From: JAGNHN01 sp964590645
GTDB taxonomy: Bacteria; Bacteroidota; Bacteroidia; Bacteroidales; JAGNHN01
Assembly: GCA_964590645.1 (NCBI GenBank)
Contig: CAZPYJ010000016.1
Location: forward strand, 1 to 64,000
DNA: 64,000 nucleotides
Direction of reading: 5' to 3'
In this document: positions 23,534-31,926 of the stretch, piece by piece
Position numbering within the stretch: the first letter of the stretch is position 1
Layout: every line of letters begins with the position of its first letter
The notes under the pieces: model-generated
What the model saw: the letters and a program-made list of their open reading frames with translations, nothing else
Databases searched by the model: none
What the model was told of the DNA's origin: nothing
Program-made: the position numbers and the translations under genes

Positions 23534-24667
23534 ATGCGGAATATACTCATCATATTGAGAAAGGAGTTCACTCAGATCTTCCGTAACCGGACGATGCTCC
23601 CCATCATCTTTCTTGTACCTCTGGTGCAGTTGATCATTCTGGTTAATGCCGCTACCTTGGAGATGAAGGAGATCAAGCTGGTGGTGCTGGATCAGGATCA
23701 TTCGGTGACCTCCAGGGAGATGGTTTCCCATTTTGAGGGATCTCCCTTCTTCCGGCTTTACACCAGTACAAGCGATCCCCACCTCAGCGATGAACTGCTT
23801 CTGAAGGACCAGGCCGACCTGGTACTCCTTGTTCCGGGTGGCTATGAAAAAGCGCTGCTCCGAAAGCTTCAGTCCGGGGTGGATGCCCCGGAAACCAGGG
23901 TGCAGTTGCAGATCAATGCCATCAATGCTACGGCGGCAGGACTGACGCAAGCTTATGCCAGCCAGATTTTGCAGTCCTGGTTTCAATCCTTTGCCGCTGA
24001 AAAGGGCGCAAAGATTGAGGGAGCAGGCAGGATAGAAGTAAATTATGCCTTTTGGTATAACCCCCAGTTGAACTACAAGGTGTTTATGGTGCCGGCCATC
24101 CTCCTCATACTGATTACCATTATGGGAATGTTTCTGACCGCCCTCAACCTGGTTAGGGAAAAGGAGCTGGGGACCATTGAGCAGATCAATGTTACGCCCA
24201 TACGCAAGTATGAGTTTATCACCGGAAAGCTGATTCCTTTCTGGATCATCGGCCTGTTTGAGCTGGCCTTCGGAATTATGCTGGGCTTGCTGCTTTTCAG
24301 GGTTCCTTTTCTGGGCAGCCCCCTGGTCTTGTTCTCTTTTGCCGCAGTCTATCTCGTCCTGGCTCTGGGCATTGGCCTTCTGTTCTCCACCCTGGCCTCT
24401 AACCAGCAGCAGGTGATGTTTATGACCTTCTTCTTTATGCTTACCTTCATCCTGATGGGAGGCATTTTTACTCCGGTGGAGAGTATGCCCGGCTGGGCAC
24501 AACAGGTGAATGTGATCAATCCTTTCGCCTATTTTATGCGGGTGATCCGGATGGTGATGCTGAAAGGTTCCGGGTTCAGTGATATCCTCCCCGAGTTTAT
24601 TGCCATCGGGGTGTATGCCCTTCTGGTGAATGCCACTGCGGTTTGGCGCTACAGGAAGACGGTCTGA
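23534..24667 (+). CDS. ABC-2 type exporter permease (second)
   Basis: The product has 377 residues with the same topology as the first permease: a helix at about 20-40 ('TMLPIIFLVPLVQLIILV'), a large external domain to about 175, then five or more helices including 'LLILITIMGMFLTALNLVREKELGTIEQINVTP'. The pair matches the YbhS/YbhR arrangement. It is the last gene of the operon. A weak 7-bp hairpin with a 25-base loop follows the stop, not enough to call a terminator. Confidence 0.88.
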   Translation: MRNILIILRKEFTQIFRNRTMLPIIFLVPLVQLIILVNAATLEMKEIKLVVLDQDHSVTSREMVSHFEGSPFFRLYTSTSDPHLSDELLLKDQADLVLLVPGGYEKALLRKLQSGVDAPETRVQLQINAINATAAGLTQAYASQILQSWFQSFAAEKGAKIEGAGRIEVNYAFWYNPQLNYKVFMVPAILLILITIMGMFLTALNLVREKELGTIEQINVTPIRKYEFITGKLIPFWIIGLFELAFGIMLGLLLFRVPFLGSPLVLFSFAAVYLVLALGIGLLFSTLASNQQQVMFMTFFFMLTFILMGGIFTPVESMPGWAQQVNVINPFAYFMRVIRMVMLKGSGFSDILPEFIAIGVYALLVNATAVWRYRKTV

Positions 24668-24802
24668 TTTCTGCTTCTTCTTCCGGATACCGTCTCTATC
24701 TGCCCGTAAACAATAGTCCTGTCTCCCTTCCGTTTCCCTGCCTCTTCAAATGGCTTCATTTCAAATAATTTGCGGACTTTTGTAGCTGAAAATCCCATAA
24801 AG

Positions 24803-26314
24803 ATGAGTATTTCTTTGATTCTGTTTATCCTGGGCGGGCTTTTGATCTGGGTCAGTCTGTATCCCATTTTTATTAAAGCCGGCAAAAAAGGCTGGCAGGC
24901 TCTGATCCCCCTGTACAACTTTTATATCTGGCTCGAGATCACCGGGAAGCCCCGCTGGTGGATCATTCTGTTCATTCTGCCCTTCATCAACATTTTTATG
25001 GTGTTGCTGATGGCGGTAGAGACCGCCCGCTCGATGGGAAAGACCAGCCTGTGGGAGCACAGCCTGGCCGCAATATTCCCTTTCGTGTATCTGCCCTACC
25101 TTGCCTGGTTCTCGGGAGAGCAATTTCTGAAACCGGAGGATAGACCCAAGATCAAAAAGGGGGTCGCCCGGGAATGGTTCGAAGCCATCGTTTTTGCCGT
25201 GGTCGCGGTCACCATCATCAACCTCTTCTATTTCCAGCATTATAAGATTCCTACCTCATCGATGGAGAAAAGCCTGCTGGTGGGCGACCATCTCTGGGTA
25301 AATAAATTTGTTTACGGGGCCAGGCTTCCGAATACCCCGCTTTCGTTTCCCCTGGTACACCATACAATGCCATTGAGTACCAGCGCCAAGTCCTACCTTG
25401 AATGGGTGAAGTGGCCTTATCATCGTTTTCCTGTATTCAAAACAGTCCAAAATAACGATGTGGTGGTTTTCAATTATCCCGAAGGCGATACCGTTTCCAC
25501 AGCCTTCCAGAGCAACCGAAGCTATTATTCGATGGTTCGCCAGTTTGGCAGGAACAACGTCCGCAACAACAAAGCCCATTTCGGGGATATCGTTTCCAGG
25601 CCTGTAGACAAGCGGGAGAATTTCATCAAGCGCTGCATTGCCATACCGGGAGATACTCTAGAGATTATCCGCCAGGTAGTCCACATCAATGGTGCGCCGC
25701 TGGAGAAAGCCGGGTCGATGCAACAACAATACCTGGTTAACACCAACGGTACGCCTTTCAGCAAAAAAGCCCTCGAGAGCCTGGATGTCACCGATGAGGT
25801 GATCCGCCTGAGCAATGAGCAATATATTTTTAACCTGACCGAGGAATCCGAAGCCAGCCTTCGTACCTATACCAATGTGGTCTCTGTGGAAAAACTGATT
25901 CAGGAGCCGGGTATGGTCAGCCCGGAAATTTTCCCCTATGATACTGCCCTGGGATGGAACCTGGATTACTACGGGCCCATCGTGATCCCGGCCAAAGGCG
26001 CCACGGTTTCCTTAAACCTGAAAAACCTTCCCTTGTATTCCCGCATCATCAAAACTTACGAAGGCCATCAGTTAGAAGAAAAAGACGGCCGCATTCTGAT
26101 CGATGGTCAGGAAGCCGACAGCTATACCTTTGCGATGGATTATTACTGGGTGATGGGCGACAACCGCCACAATTCCGTGGACTCACGATACTGGGGTTTC
26201 CTACCGGAAGACCACCTGGTGGGTAAAGCCGTTTTCGTCTGGATTTCTTCTGATAAAAACAAACCCTTACTGCAGCGCTGGCGCTGGAACAAGATGTTCC
26301 GAGTCATCCGTTAA
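24803..26314 (+). CDS. lepB: Signal peptidase I, long Bacteroidota form
   Basis: The product has 503 residues, much longer than the 320 or so of E. coli. The start ATG 24,803 (MSISLILFILGG) gives a hydrophobic N-terminus. Residues 1-105 hold three membrane helices of a DUF5684-like domain ('ALIPLYNFYIWLEITGK'), then a further helix (125-147) anchoring the S26 peptidase. The catalytic Ser153 lies in IPTSSMEKSLLVGDH and the general base Lys276 in FIKRCIAIPGD. A large insertion separates these from 'YYWVMGDNRHNSVDSRYWGF' near the C-terminus. It removes Sec signal peptides, which every T9SS cargo in this window needs. Confidence 0.92.
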   Translation: MSISLILFILGGLLIWVSLYPIFIKAGKKGWQALIPLYNFYIWLEITGKPRWWIILFILPFINIFMVLLMAVETARSMGKTSLWEHSLAAIFPFVYLPYLAWFSGEQFLKPEDRPKIKKGVAREWFEAIVFAVVAVTIINLFYFQHYKIPTSSMEKSLLVGDHLWVNKFVYGARLPNTPLSFPLVHHTMPLSTSAKSYLEWVKWPYHRFPVFKTVQNNDVVVFNYPEGDTVSTAFQSNRSYYSMVRQFGRNNVRNNKAHFGDIVSRPVDKRENFIKRCIAIPGDTLEIIRQVVHINGAPLEKAGSMQQQYLVNTNGTPFSKKALESLDVTDEVIRLSNEQYIFNLTEESEASLRTYTNVVSVEKLIQEPGMVSPEIFPYDTALGWNLDYYGPIVIPAKGATVSLNLKNLPLYSRIIKTYEGHQLEEKDGRILIDGQEADSYTFAMDYYWVMGDNRHNSVDSRYWGFLPEDHLVGKAVFVWISSDKNKPLLQRWRWNKMFRVIR

Positions 26315-26331
26315 ACCGAATCCTCTAAGCC

Positions 26332-27840
26332 TTGAACATCTACCTGAGAAAAAAACGCTGGAAACTCTCCCTCTTCTTTGCCGCACTGGTGATCGTGGGA
26401 GCTTCCCTCTGGTACACCAACACCCTGGTTGGGAAGGTGGCCCGTGAGGAGCGAAAGAACATCCGGATCTGGGCTGATGCCGTGCAGCAAAAAGCAAAAC
26501 TGGTTCAGGTGCAGGAACAGCTTTTTGGCACCCTTCAGCGTGAGGAAAGGAAAAGGGTGGAACTGCTGGCCCGGGCAACCCAACGCCTGATCAATGCCAG
26601 CAATACCGAAGACATCACCTTCTACTCGGAGATTATCGCCGGAAACACAACCATCCCGGTCATCCTGACCGATGCAGAAGGGAATATCTCCTCTGCGAAA
26701 AACGTAGACTTTGATCCGGCTGAAGTAAAAACCCTTACCCCAGAGTTGCAAGCACAATTTTCTGAATATAAGCCCATTGCTTTCGACTATTACCAAGGGC
26801 ACATCAATTATTTTTACTATTCTGACTCCAAGCCGTTTACGGAGATAAAGCAGATTCTGGAGGAAATGGTGCAGAGTTTTATCACGGATGTCGTCGTCAA
26901 TTCCGCCTCCGTGCCTGTCATTGTCACCGATGAGGCCCGCCAGCGCATCCTTGCAACCGGCAATCTGGATTCGCTGATGCTCAGAGACTCCACGGCCTTG
27001 CAGCAGCTTGCCCTGGAAATGGCTGAGAGCAATGCTCCCATTGTGATCGATCTGGGAAGCCAGGGGAAGCACCTCATCCACTACCAGGATTCCTATTTGC
27101 TTACGCAACTGCGCATCTTTCCCTACATTCAGTTCGGGGTGATCGGAATTTTCCTCTTCATTGCCTACCTGCTTTTCAGCACAGCGCGCAAATCGGAGCA
27201 GAACCAGGTATGGGCCGGTCTGGCTAAAGAAACCGCACATCAGTTGGGAACACCTTTGTCATCTCTGATCGGCTGGACGGAGTTGCTGAAGATGCAGAGG
27301 GTTGATAATACCATCACGGAAGAGATAGAAAAGGACATCCGGCGCCTGGATATCATTGCACAACGCTTTTCGAAAATCGGAAGTCCGCCTAAGCTGGAGC
27401 CCCAGAATCTGGTGGGGGTCATACACGAGGCGATTGCTTATCTGAAGCCACGTATTTCCAAACAAATACACATCAGCATCCATTCGACCTCCGGGCACGA
27501 CATCATTTTGCCCCTGAACCGCCAGCTTTTCGAATGGGTGGTGGAAAACCTCACCCGCAATGCGGTGGATGCAATGGAAGGGAAAGGAAGCCTGACCATT
27601 GATATCCGGGAAGAGGCCAGGCTGGTGACCATAGATTTCACCGATACCGGCAAAGGGATGCCGAAAAAAGTATTCAAATCCATCTTCCGCCCGGGCTATA
27701 CCAGCAAGAAAAGGGGGTGGGGGCTTGGCCTCTCCCTGGCCTCCCGCATCATCCGGAATTATCATAAAGGGAAACTCTTTGTAAAAACTTCTGCTCCGGG
27801 TAAAGGTTCTACTTTCCGTATTATTCTACGAAAATCTTAA
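26332..27840 (+). CDS. Membrane sensor histidine kinase (orphan)
   Basis: The product has 502 residues, starting at TTG 26,332, 17 bases after lepB. Membrane helices at about 12-30 and 265-284 flank a periplasmic sensor domain of about 230 residues. The H-box 'KETAHQLGTPLSSLIGW' carries the phospho-acceptor His303. The ATPase domain has the N-box 'VVENLTRNAVDAM', G1 'DTGKGMPKK' and G2 'GWGLGLSLASRI'. No response regulator is adjacent, so its partner lies elsewhere. The Gln/Leu/Gly residues after His are typical of Bacteroidota kinases of this type. The signal is unknown. Confidence 0.88.
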   Translation: MNIYLRKKRWKLSLFFAALVIVGASLWYTNTLVGKVAREERKNIRIWADAVQQKAKLVQVQEQLFGTLQREERKRVELLARATQRLINASNTEDITFYSEIIAGNTTIPVILTDAEGNISSAKNVDFDPAEVKTLTPELQAQFSEYKPIAFDYYQGHINYFYYSDSKPFTEIKQILEEMVQSFITDVVVNSASVPVIVTDEARQRILATGNLDSLMLRDSTALQQLALEMAESNAPIVIDLGSQGKHLIHYQDSYLLTQLRIFPYIQFGVIGIFLFIAYLLFSTARKSEQNQVWAGLAKETAHQLGTPLSSLIGWTELLKMQRVDNTITEEIEKDIRRLDIIAQRFSKIGSPPKLEPQNLVGVIHEAIAYLKPRISKQIHISIHSTSGHDIILPLNRQLFEWVVENLTRNAVDAMEGKGSLTIDIREEARLVTIDFTDTGKGMPKKVFKSIFRPGYTSKKRGWGLGLSLASRIIRNYHKGKLFVKTSAPGKGSTFRIILRKS

Positions 27841-27922
27841 GTATTTTTTCCGCTTTGGCCTGGCTGTTTCGTCTATTTGGGATGGAGCCCCTGGAGCACG
27901 TCGCAGTTTCCCGGCTATTTTG

Positions 27923-27930
27923 TAATTTTA
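27923..27930 (+). promoter_or_regulatory. Weak candidate -7 box for recJ
   Basis: TAATTTTA is one base off TAnnTTTG and lies 18 bases before the recJ start, in a 107-bp gap with no other feature. No clear -33 element was found. Confidence 0.3.
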
Positions 27931-27947
27931 CGGATTAAAGAAAAAAG

Positions 27948-29711
27948 ATGGACAAACGATGGGTACTCAAGGAACAAGGTGATCCCCAGGCAGTTGCGAG
28001 TTTAGCCCAAGCGTTGAACATCCACAAGGTATTGGCTAATCTCCTGGTTCAGCGAGGGATTCGCTCCTTTGATGCCGCTGAAAATTTTTTCAGGCCTAAA
28101 CTTGATCAGCTCCACGACCCTTTCCTGATGAAGGATATGGACAAGGCTGTGGAAAGAATAGAGCAGGCTGTGAGCCGGGGTGAAAAAATCCTTGTGTACG
28201 GGGATTATGATGTGGACGGCACCACAGCAGTGGCTTTGGTATATATCTTCTTGAATAAGTTTTACAAAGAGATCGAGTATTATATCCCCAACCGCTATTC
28301 GGAGGGCTATGGTATTTCGTATGCAGGCATCGATTATGCAGCGGAGAACGGCTTCAGTCTGATCATTGCACTCGACTGTGGGATTAAAGCCATTGAGAAG
28401 GTGGAATATGCCAAAAAAAAGGGCATCGATTTTATCATTGGGGACCATCACCGTCCGGGCGACAGCCTTCCCGATGCCGTGGCCGTGCTTGATCCCAAGC
28501 GGGCTGACTGTCCCTATCCCTATAAGGAGCTTTCCGGATGCGGGGTAGGCTTTAAGCTCATCCAGGCGTATGCCAAAAAGAACGATATCCCTTTTGTGCA
28601 ACTGAAGCGCTACCTCGACCTGGTGGTGATCAGCATTGCTTCCGATATCGTTCCGATCACGGGCGAGAACCGCATCCTGGCCTATTTCGGGCTGAAACTC
28701 ATCAACCATAAACCCCGCCCGGGTATTGAGGCCATCCTGAAGTTCAGCAATGTGCGGAAGAATACGGCAGAGAGCATCCGTGAAACCGCCCGCTACCGGA
28801 ATTATTTCAGCCGTGAGCTGACCATCAGCGACCTGGTTTTCCTGGTTGGCCCCCGCATCAATGCCGCCGGCCGGATGGAGAGCGGAAAGAACTCCGTACG
28901 CCTGCTCGTGTGTGAGACCCTGGAAGAATCAGACACCATCGGGATTCAGATCAACGAATACAACAACGAGAGACGCAGCAAAGACACCGAGACCACCCAG
29001 CAGGCCCTGGAAATGATCCACAGCGACCCGGAACTGCTGAGTGCCAAATCAACCATTGTCTACAATCCCGACTGGCACAAAGGGGTGATCGGTATTGTGG
29101 CTTCCCGCCTGACCGAAACCTATTATAAGCCTACCATCGTGCTGACCCGCTCCAACGGACTGGTCACCGGCTCGGCCCGCTCGGTGAAGGATTTTGATGT
29201 GTACGATGCCATCGATGCCTGTTCCGATTTGCTGGAGCATTTCGGGGGACATAAATATGCCGCTGGTTTGTCGCTGAAGCAGGAAAACCTGCCTGAATTC
29301 AAAAGGCGTTTTGAGGAGATCGTCTGCAATACCCTGACCGAGGAAATGACCGTGCCTGAGATTGAGATCGATACAGAGATCAACCTGGATATGATCAACC
29401 GGAAATTCTACCGCATCCTGAAACAGTTTGCCCCCTTCGGCCCCGGGAATATGGCCCCCGTTTTTCTGACCAATGATGTGGTAGGATCTGAAGACAGTCG
29501 CATTGTGGGAAGCAACCACCTGAAGCTCTCCGTATTCCATCCAAATATCAATACCTTTCCCATCAGCGCCATCGCATTTCAGCTCGGGCAGTATTGCAAC
29601 CGCATCCGCTCCGGCGAACGCTTCAATATGTGTTACCAGCTTGAGGAGAATGAGTGGAACGGCAATGTCAGCCTGCAGTTGAATGTGAAGGACATCAAGA
29701 TGCTGGGCTGA
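27948..29711 (+). CDS. recJ: Single-stranded-DNA-specific exonuclease RecJ
   Basis: The 587-residue product is of normal length for RecJ, the 5'-3' ssDNA exonuclease of recombination and mismatch repair. DHH-family motif I is 'VYGDYDVDGTTA' (about 83-94), motif III 'IGDHHRPGD' with Asp166-His167-His168, and the DHHA1 domain carries 'GSARSVKDFDVYDAI' and 'FGGHKYAAGLSL'. An OB-fold region with 'FAPFGPGNMAPVF' follows near residue 490. All metal-binding motifs are intact. It stands alone and the next 1.2 kb is gene-free. Confidence 0.95.
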   Translation: MDKRWVLKEQGDPQAVASLAQALNIHKVLANLLVQRGIRSFDAAENFFRPKLDQLHDPFLMKDMDKAVERIEQAVSRGEKILVYGDYDVDGTTAVALVYIFLNKFYKEIEYYIPNRYSEGYGISYAGIDYAAENGFSLIIALDCGIKAIEKVEYAKKKGIDFIIGDHHRPGDSLPDAVAVLDPKRADCPYPYKELSGCGVGFKLIQAYAKKNDIPFVQLKRYLDLVVISIASDIVPITGENRILAYFGLKLINHKPRPGIEAILKFSNVRKNTAESIRETARYRNYFSRELTISDLVFLVGPRINAAGRMESGKNSVRLLVCETLEESDTIGIQINEYNNERRSKDTETTQQALEMIHSDPELLSAKSTIVYNPDWHKGVIGIVASRLTETYYKPTIVLTRSNGLVTGSARSVKDFDVYDAIDACSDLLEHFGGHKYAAGLSLKQENLPEFKRRFEEIVCNTLTEEMTVPEIEIDTEINLDMINRKFYRILKQFAPFGPGNMAPVFLTNDVVGSEDSRIVGSNHLKLSVFHPNINTFPISAIAFQLGQYCNRIRSGERFNMCYQLEENEWNGNVSLQLNVKDIKMLG

Positions 29712-29719
29712 GGGGACAG

Positions 29720-29763
29720 TGATCAATGATCAGTGATCAATGATCAGTGATCAGTGATCAGTG
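29720..29763. repeat. TGATCA tandem tract
   Basis: Six to seven tandem TGATCA palindromes spaced by one or two purines (agtgatcaatgatc...). The text is related to the 'gatcactgattcacagatcac' spacers at 11,662-11,801. It begins 9 bases after the recJ stop. Confidence 0.75.
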
Positions 29764-29775
29764 GGCAGTTGAAGA

Positions 29776-29821
29776 GAGACTGTGGTTTGGTGAGCGAAGC
29801 GAAAACAAACTACTAGTCGAA
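29776..29821. repeat. Dispersed 46-bp stem-loop repeat, copy 2
   Basis: Identical to the element at 9,586-9,631 except for G instead of A in GAGCGAAG and T instead of C in the right arm. The second change weakens the stem by one pair. Confidence 0.75.
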
Positions 29822-29879
29822 ATCATCCCGATGAACGAAGTGAATCGGGAGGGCAGTGTGTGAATGCCTGAATAAGGTT

Positions 29880-29955
29880 GACCTGCTGGCCTGCTGGCCT
29901 GCTGGTCTTCTGACCTGCTGACCTTTTGACCTGCTGATCTTCTGGCCTTCTGACT
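29880..29955. repeat. Degenerate 'gacctgctggcct' minisatellite
   Basis: About seven loosely conserved 10-11-bp units (acctgctggc, ctgctggtct, tctgacctgc, tgaccttttg and so on). It is non-coding and similar in style to the tracts at 40-60 and 63,150. Confidence 0.6.
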
Positions 29956-30865
29956 TCATAATCATTACTCATTCGATCCCTGCTCTCTCAGGAGCATTAG
30001 CTCATTAGCCTGCGATGACATCACAGACCCCCGGCGCCCCGTAGGGGCGCGCTCTCAATGTCCAGTTTTCAATATCCAATGTCCAATGTCAAGGGACAGG
30101 AACAGCGACAGGAGTAGCCCTTTGCAGCCTTCGCGTTTTCTTGGCGGCTTTGCGTGAAATAATACGTGTCCCTCCTGTTCAGCGGTAGATCAAAGATCAA
30201 AAATACAAGATGTAAAACTGATGAGATGGGGTGTAATCAGGGGGATGTGCCCCTGTCTGCGGGAGACATTTAAACCACTAAGGAAATAAGGAAGGCATAA
30301 GGTTCACAAGGGCGAGGGGTGATGACTTCCCACGTCGATTGAAGATTACCTGATTGCCTGCCTGCCACCAGGCAGGTTGATTACTTGATGATGTGTTTGA
30401 TATTTCGGAAGGGAATACCCGCTATACGCTGATTCCTCCCTCGTGAACCTCTGTGACTTCTCAGCGCACCTATGTGTTACAATGCGCAGAAAATTACATT
30501 CATACACAGAACCCTCAAAGGAGGCTGCGCGAAGAAGAATAGTTCGAGTTCGAGTTCGAAAACAAGTTCGAAGTGAGGTGAACAACCCATTCTCTTTGCC
30601 CTGCTCCGTCAGGAGAACCAAGCCGTAAAGCTGTGATGAATGACAAGACCACCCGGGCCCAGCATAGGGGCTGTCTTTCTGCTCCACCATTGCCTGACAT
30701 ATCAAAATAGGGAAGGGGAAGGACTGTATATGAATAATTTCTTTACCTTTACCCCCGCTTATGAAACCTTTTCATCAGGTGGGGGTATAAAACTGCAAAC
30801 CCGCAAAGGCTTTCAGCAGCTGGGGAATGGTAAACAGGAGCCACATTCGTTTTGCTTGTGTGGGA

Positions 30866-30873
30866 TAATTTTG
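30866..30873 (+). promoter_or_regulatory. Candidate -7 box of the T9SS operon
   Basis: TAATTTTG matches TAnnTTTG, 43 bases before the porP-like start. An ATTCG 16 bases upstream is a poor -33 element, so support rests on the -7 box and position. Confidence 0.4.
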
Positions 30874-30916
30874 TTTACTTTAACGCCCCTTTTTGGTACT
30901 GGTAAAGCGCATTATT

Positions 30917-31873
30917 ATGAGGAAAGAATTATTACTGCTTTTTGTTTTCGTGCTTGCATTATCGGGCGTGCGAGCGCAGCAGGAAGCGCAGTTTACTCAG
31001 TATATGTTCAATCAAATGGCATTTAATCCTGCCTATGCGGGAGCCCGGGATGCCATTTGTACCAATGGCTTGATGCGCCAGCAGTGGATGGGACTTACTG
31101 ATCCGGATGGGAACAATGTGGCCCCACGGACTTTCCTCGTGTCCCTGGATGCCCCGGTCAAATTTCTTCACGGGGGGGTGGGTGCCACCATCTTTCAGGA
31201 TCAGCTTGGTTTTGAGAAGAACATCGGTGTTCGACTGAGTTATGCATATCGTTTCTTTCTGGGAAACGGCAACCTGAGTGTGGGTGCCCAGGCCGGATTC
31301 CTCAACAAAAGCATTGATTTTTCCAAGTTTAAGCCCATCCAAACAGAAGACCCTGTGCTTGCCAGTTCCAGTGAAGAGAGTACAATGCTTACTGATTTTG
31401 GCTTTGGAGCCTACTTCACGATTCCGGAAAAATTCTGGGCCGGTATTTCTACCAGCCAGCTTGCCGAAACAAGCAGCCCGATCGGAGATGCCAATTTTGA
31501 GTTGAGGCGTCACTATTTTGTGACCGCCGGTTATGCCTATACAATGCCTTTCGATCCCTCTTATGAGCTTTTGCCTTCCTTCCTCGTGAAATCCGACGGA
31601 GCCACAATGTCATTCGACCTAACAGGTCTGGTCAGGTACAATAACCGTGTGTGGGGAGGATTGTCTTATCGTTTGCAAGATGCTGTTGCGGTCATTCTCG
31701 GACTGAATTATAAGAATTTTAATGTGGGTTATTCTTACGATCTGACTACAAGCAAGCTTGGCGGACTGGGGAAAGTGGGAAGTTCGGGAAGCCACGAGAT
31801 AATGCTCAATTATTGTTTCAAAATTGAGATTCCGGTGTACAGAACAAGTTATAAAAACACACTATACCTCTGA
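30917..31873 (+). CDS. PorP/SprF-family T9SS outer-membrane protein
   Basis: The product has 318 residues, starting at ATG 30,917, where the signal peptide MRKELLLLFVFVLALSGVRAQ begins. The mature N-terminus 'EAQFTQYMFNQMAFNPAYAG' is the signature of the PorP/SprF family, followed by a beta-barrel of about 280 residues ('GVGATIFQDQLGFEKNIGVRLSYAYRF' region and C-terminal 'NYCFKIEIP'). Family members are needed for secretion or surface attachment of T9SS cargo, SprB-like adhesins in Flavobacterium. It lies 53 bases upstream of gldK in the usual order, so it belongs to the core operon. Confidence 0.9.
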   Translation: MRKELLLLFVFVLALSGVRAQQEAQFTQYMFNQMAFNPAYAGARDAICTNGLMRQQWMGLTDPDGNNVAPRTFLVSLDAPVKFLHGGVGATIFQDQLGFEKNIGVRLSYAYRFFLGNGNLSVGAQAGFLNKSIDFSKFKPIQTEDPVLASSSEESTMLTDFGFGAYFTIPEKFWAGISTSQLAETSSPIGDANFELRRHYFVTAGYAYTMPFDPSYELLPSFLVKSDGATMSFDLTGLVRYNNRVWGGLSYRLQDAVAVILGLNYKNFNVGYSYDLTTSKLGGLGKVGSSGSHEIMLNYCFKIEIPVYRTSYKNTLYL

Positions 31874-31926
31874 TACAGTCGTTAGTAGCCCTATTTTCCA
31901 GAAACCAGCGCAAATACAGACCCGAT

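Larger units (their letters stand above)
29712..30916. other. 1.2-kb gene-free repeat island
   Basis: No gene is supported; short frames here translate repeat text. Contents in order: a TGATCAgTGATCA tandem tract (29,720-29,763); the second copy of the 46-bp stem-loop (29,776-29,821); a TCCCGAT/ATCGGGA hairpin around GAACGAAGTGAA (29,826-29,850); a degenerate 'gacctgctggcct' minisatellite (29,880-29,955); 'cttcgcgttttcttggcggctttgcgtg' text typical of Bacteroidota interspersed repeats (30,128-30,158); a CCTGCC/GGCAGG hairpin (30,356-30,377); 'cgtgaacctctgtgactt' repeat text (30,441-30,460); and a GTTCGA tract (30,542-30,559). The last 60 bases hold the probable T9SS operon promoter. Confidence 0.65.

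Noticed and set aside
23405..24502. 365-codon minus-strand frame across the second permease
   Set aside because: Overlaps a clear ABC permease gene completely; composition rich in His, Gln and Glu is typical of an antisense shadow of hydrophobic codons.
24657..24695. Hairpin after the last efflux-operon gene (arms agacggt/accgtct)
   Set aside because: Only 7 bp with a 25-base loop and no T-run; too weak for a terminator call.
26311..27240. 309-codon minus-strand frame opposite the histidine kinase
   Set aside because: Antisense shadow; the plus frame has complete kinase motifs.
30440..30640. Possible small RNA or tRNA-like gene in the repeat island
   Set aside because: The GTTCGA tract resembles a T-loop by chance; no acceptor stem or cloverleaf could be built by eye.
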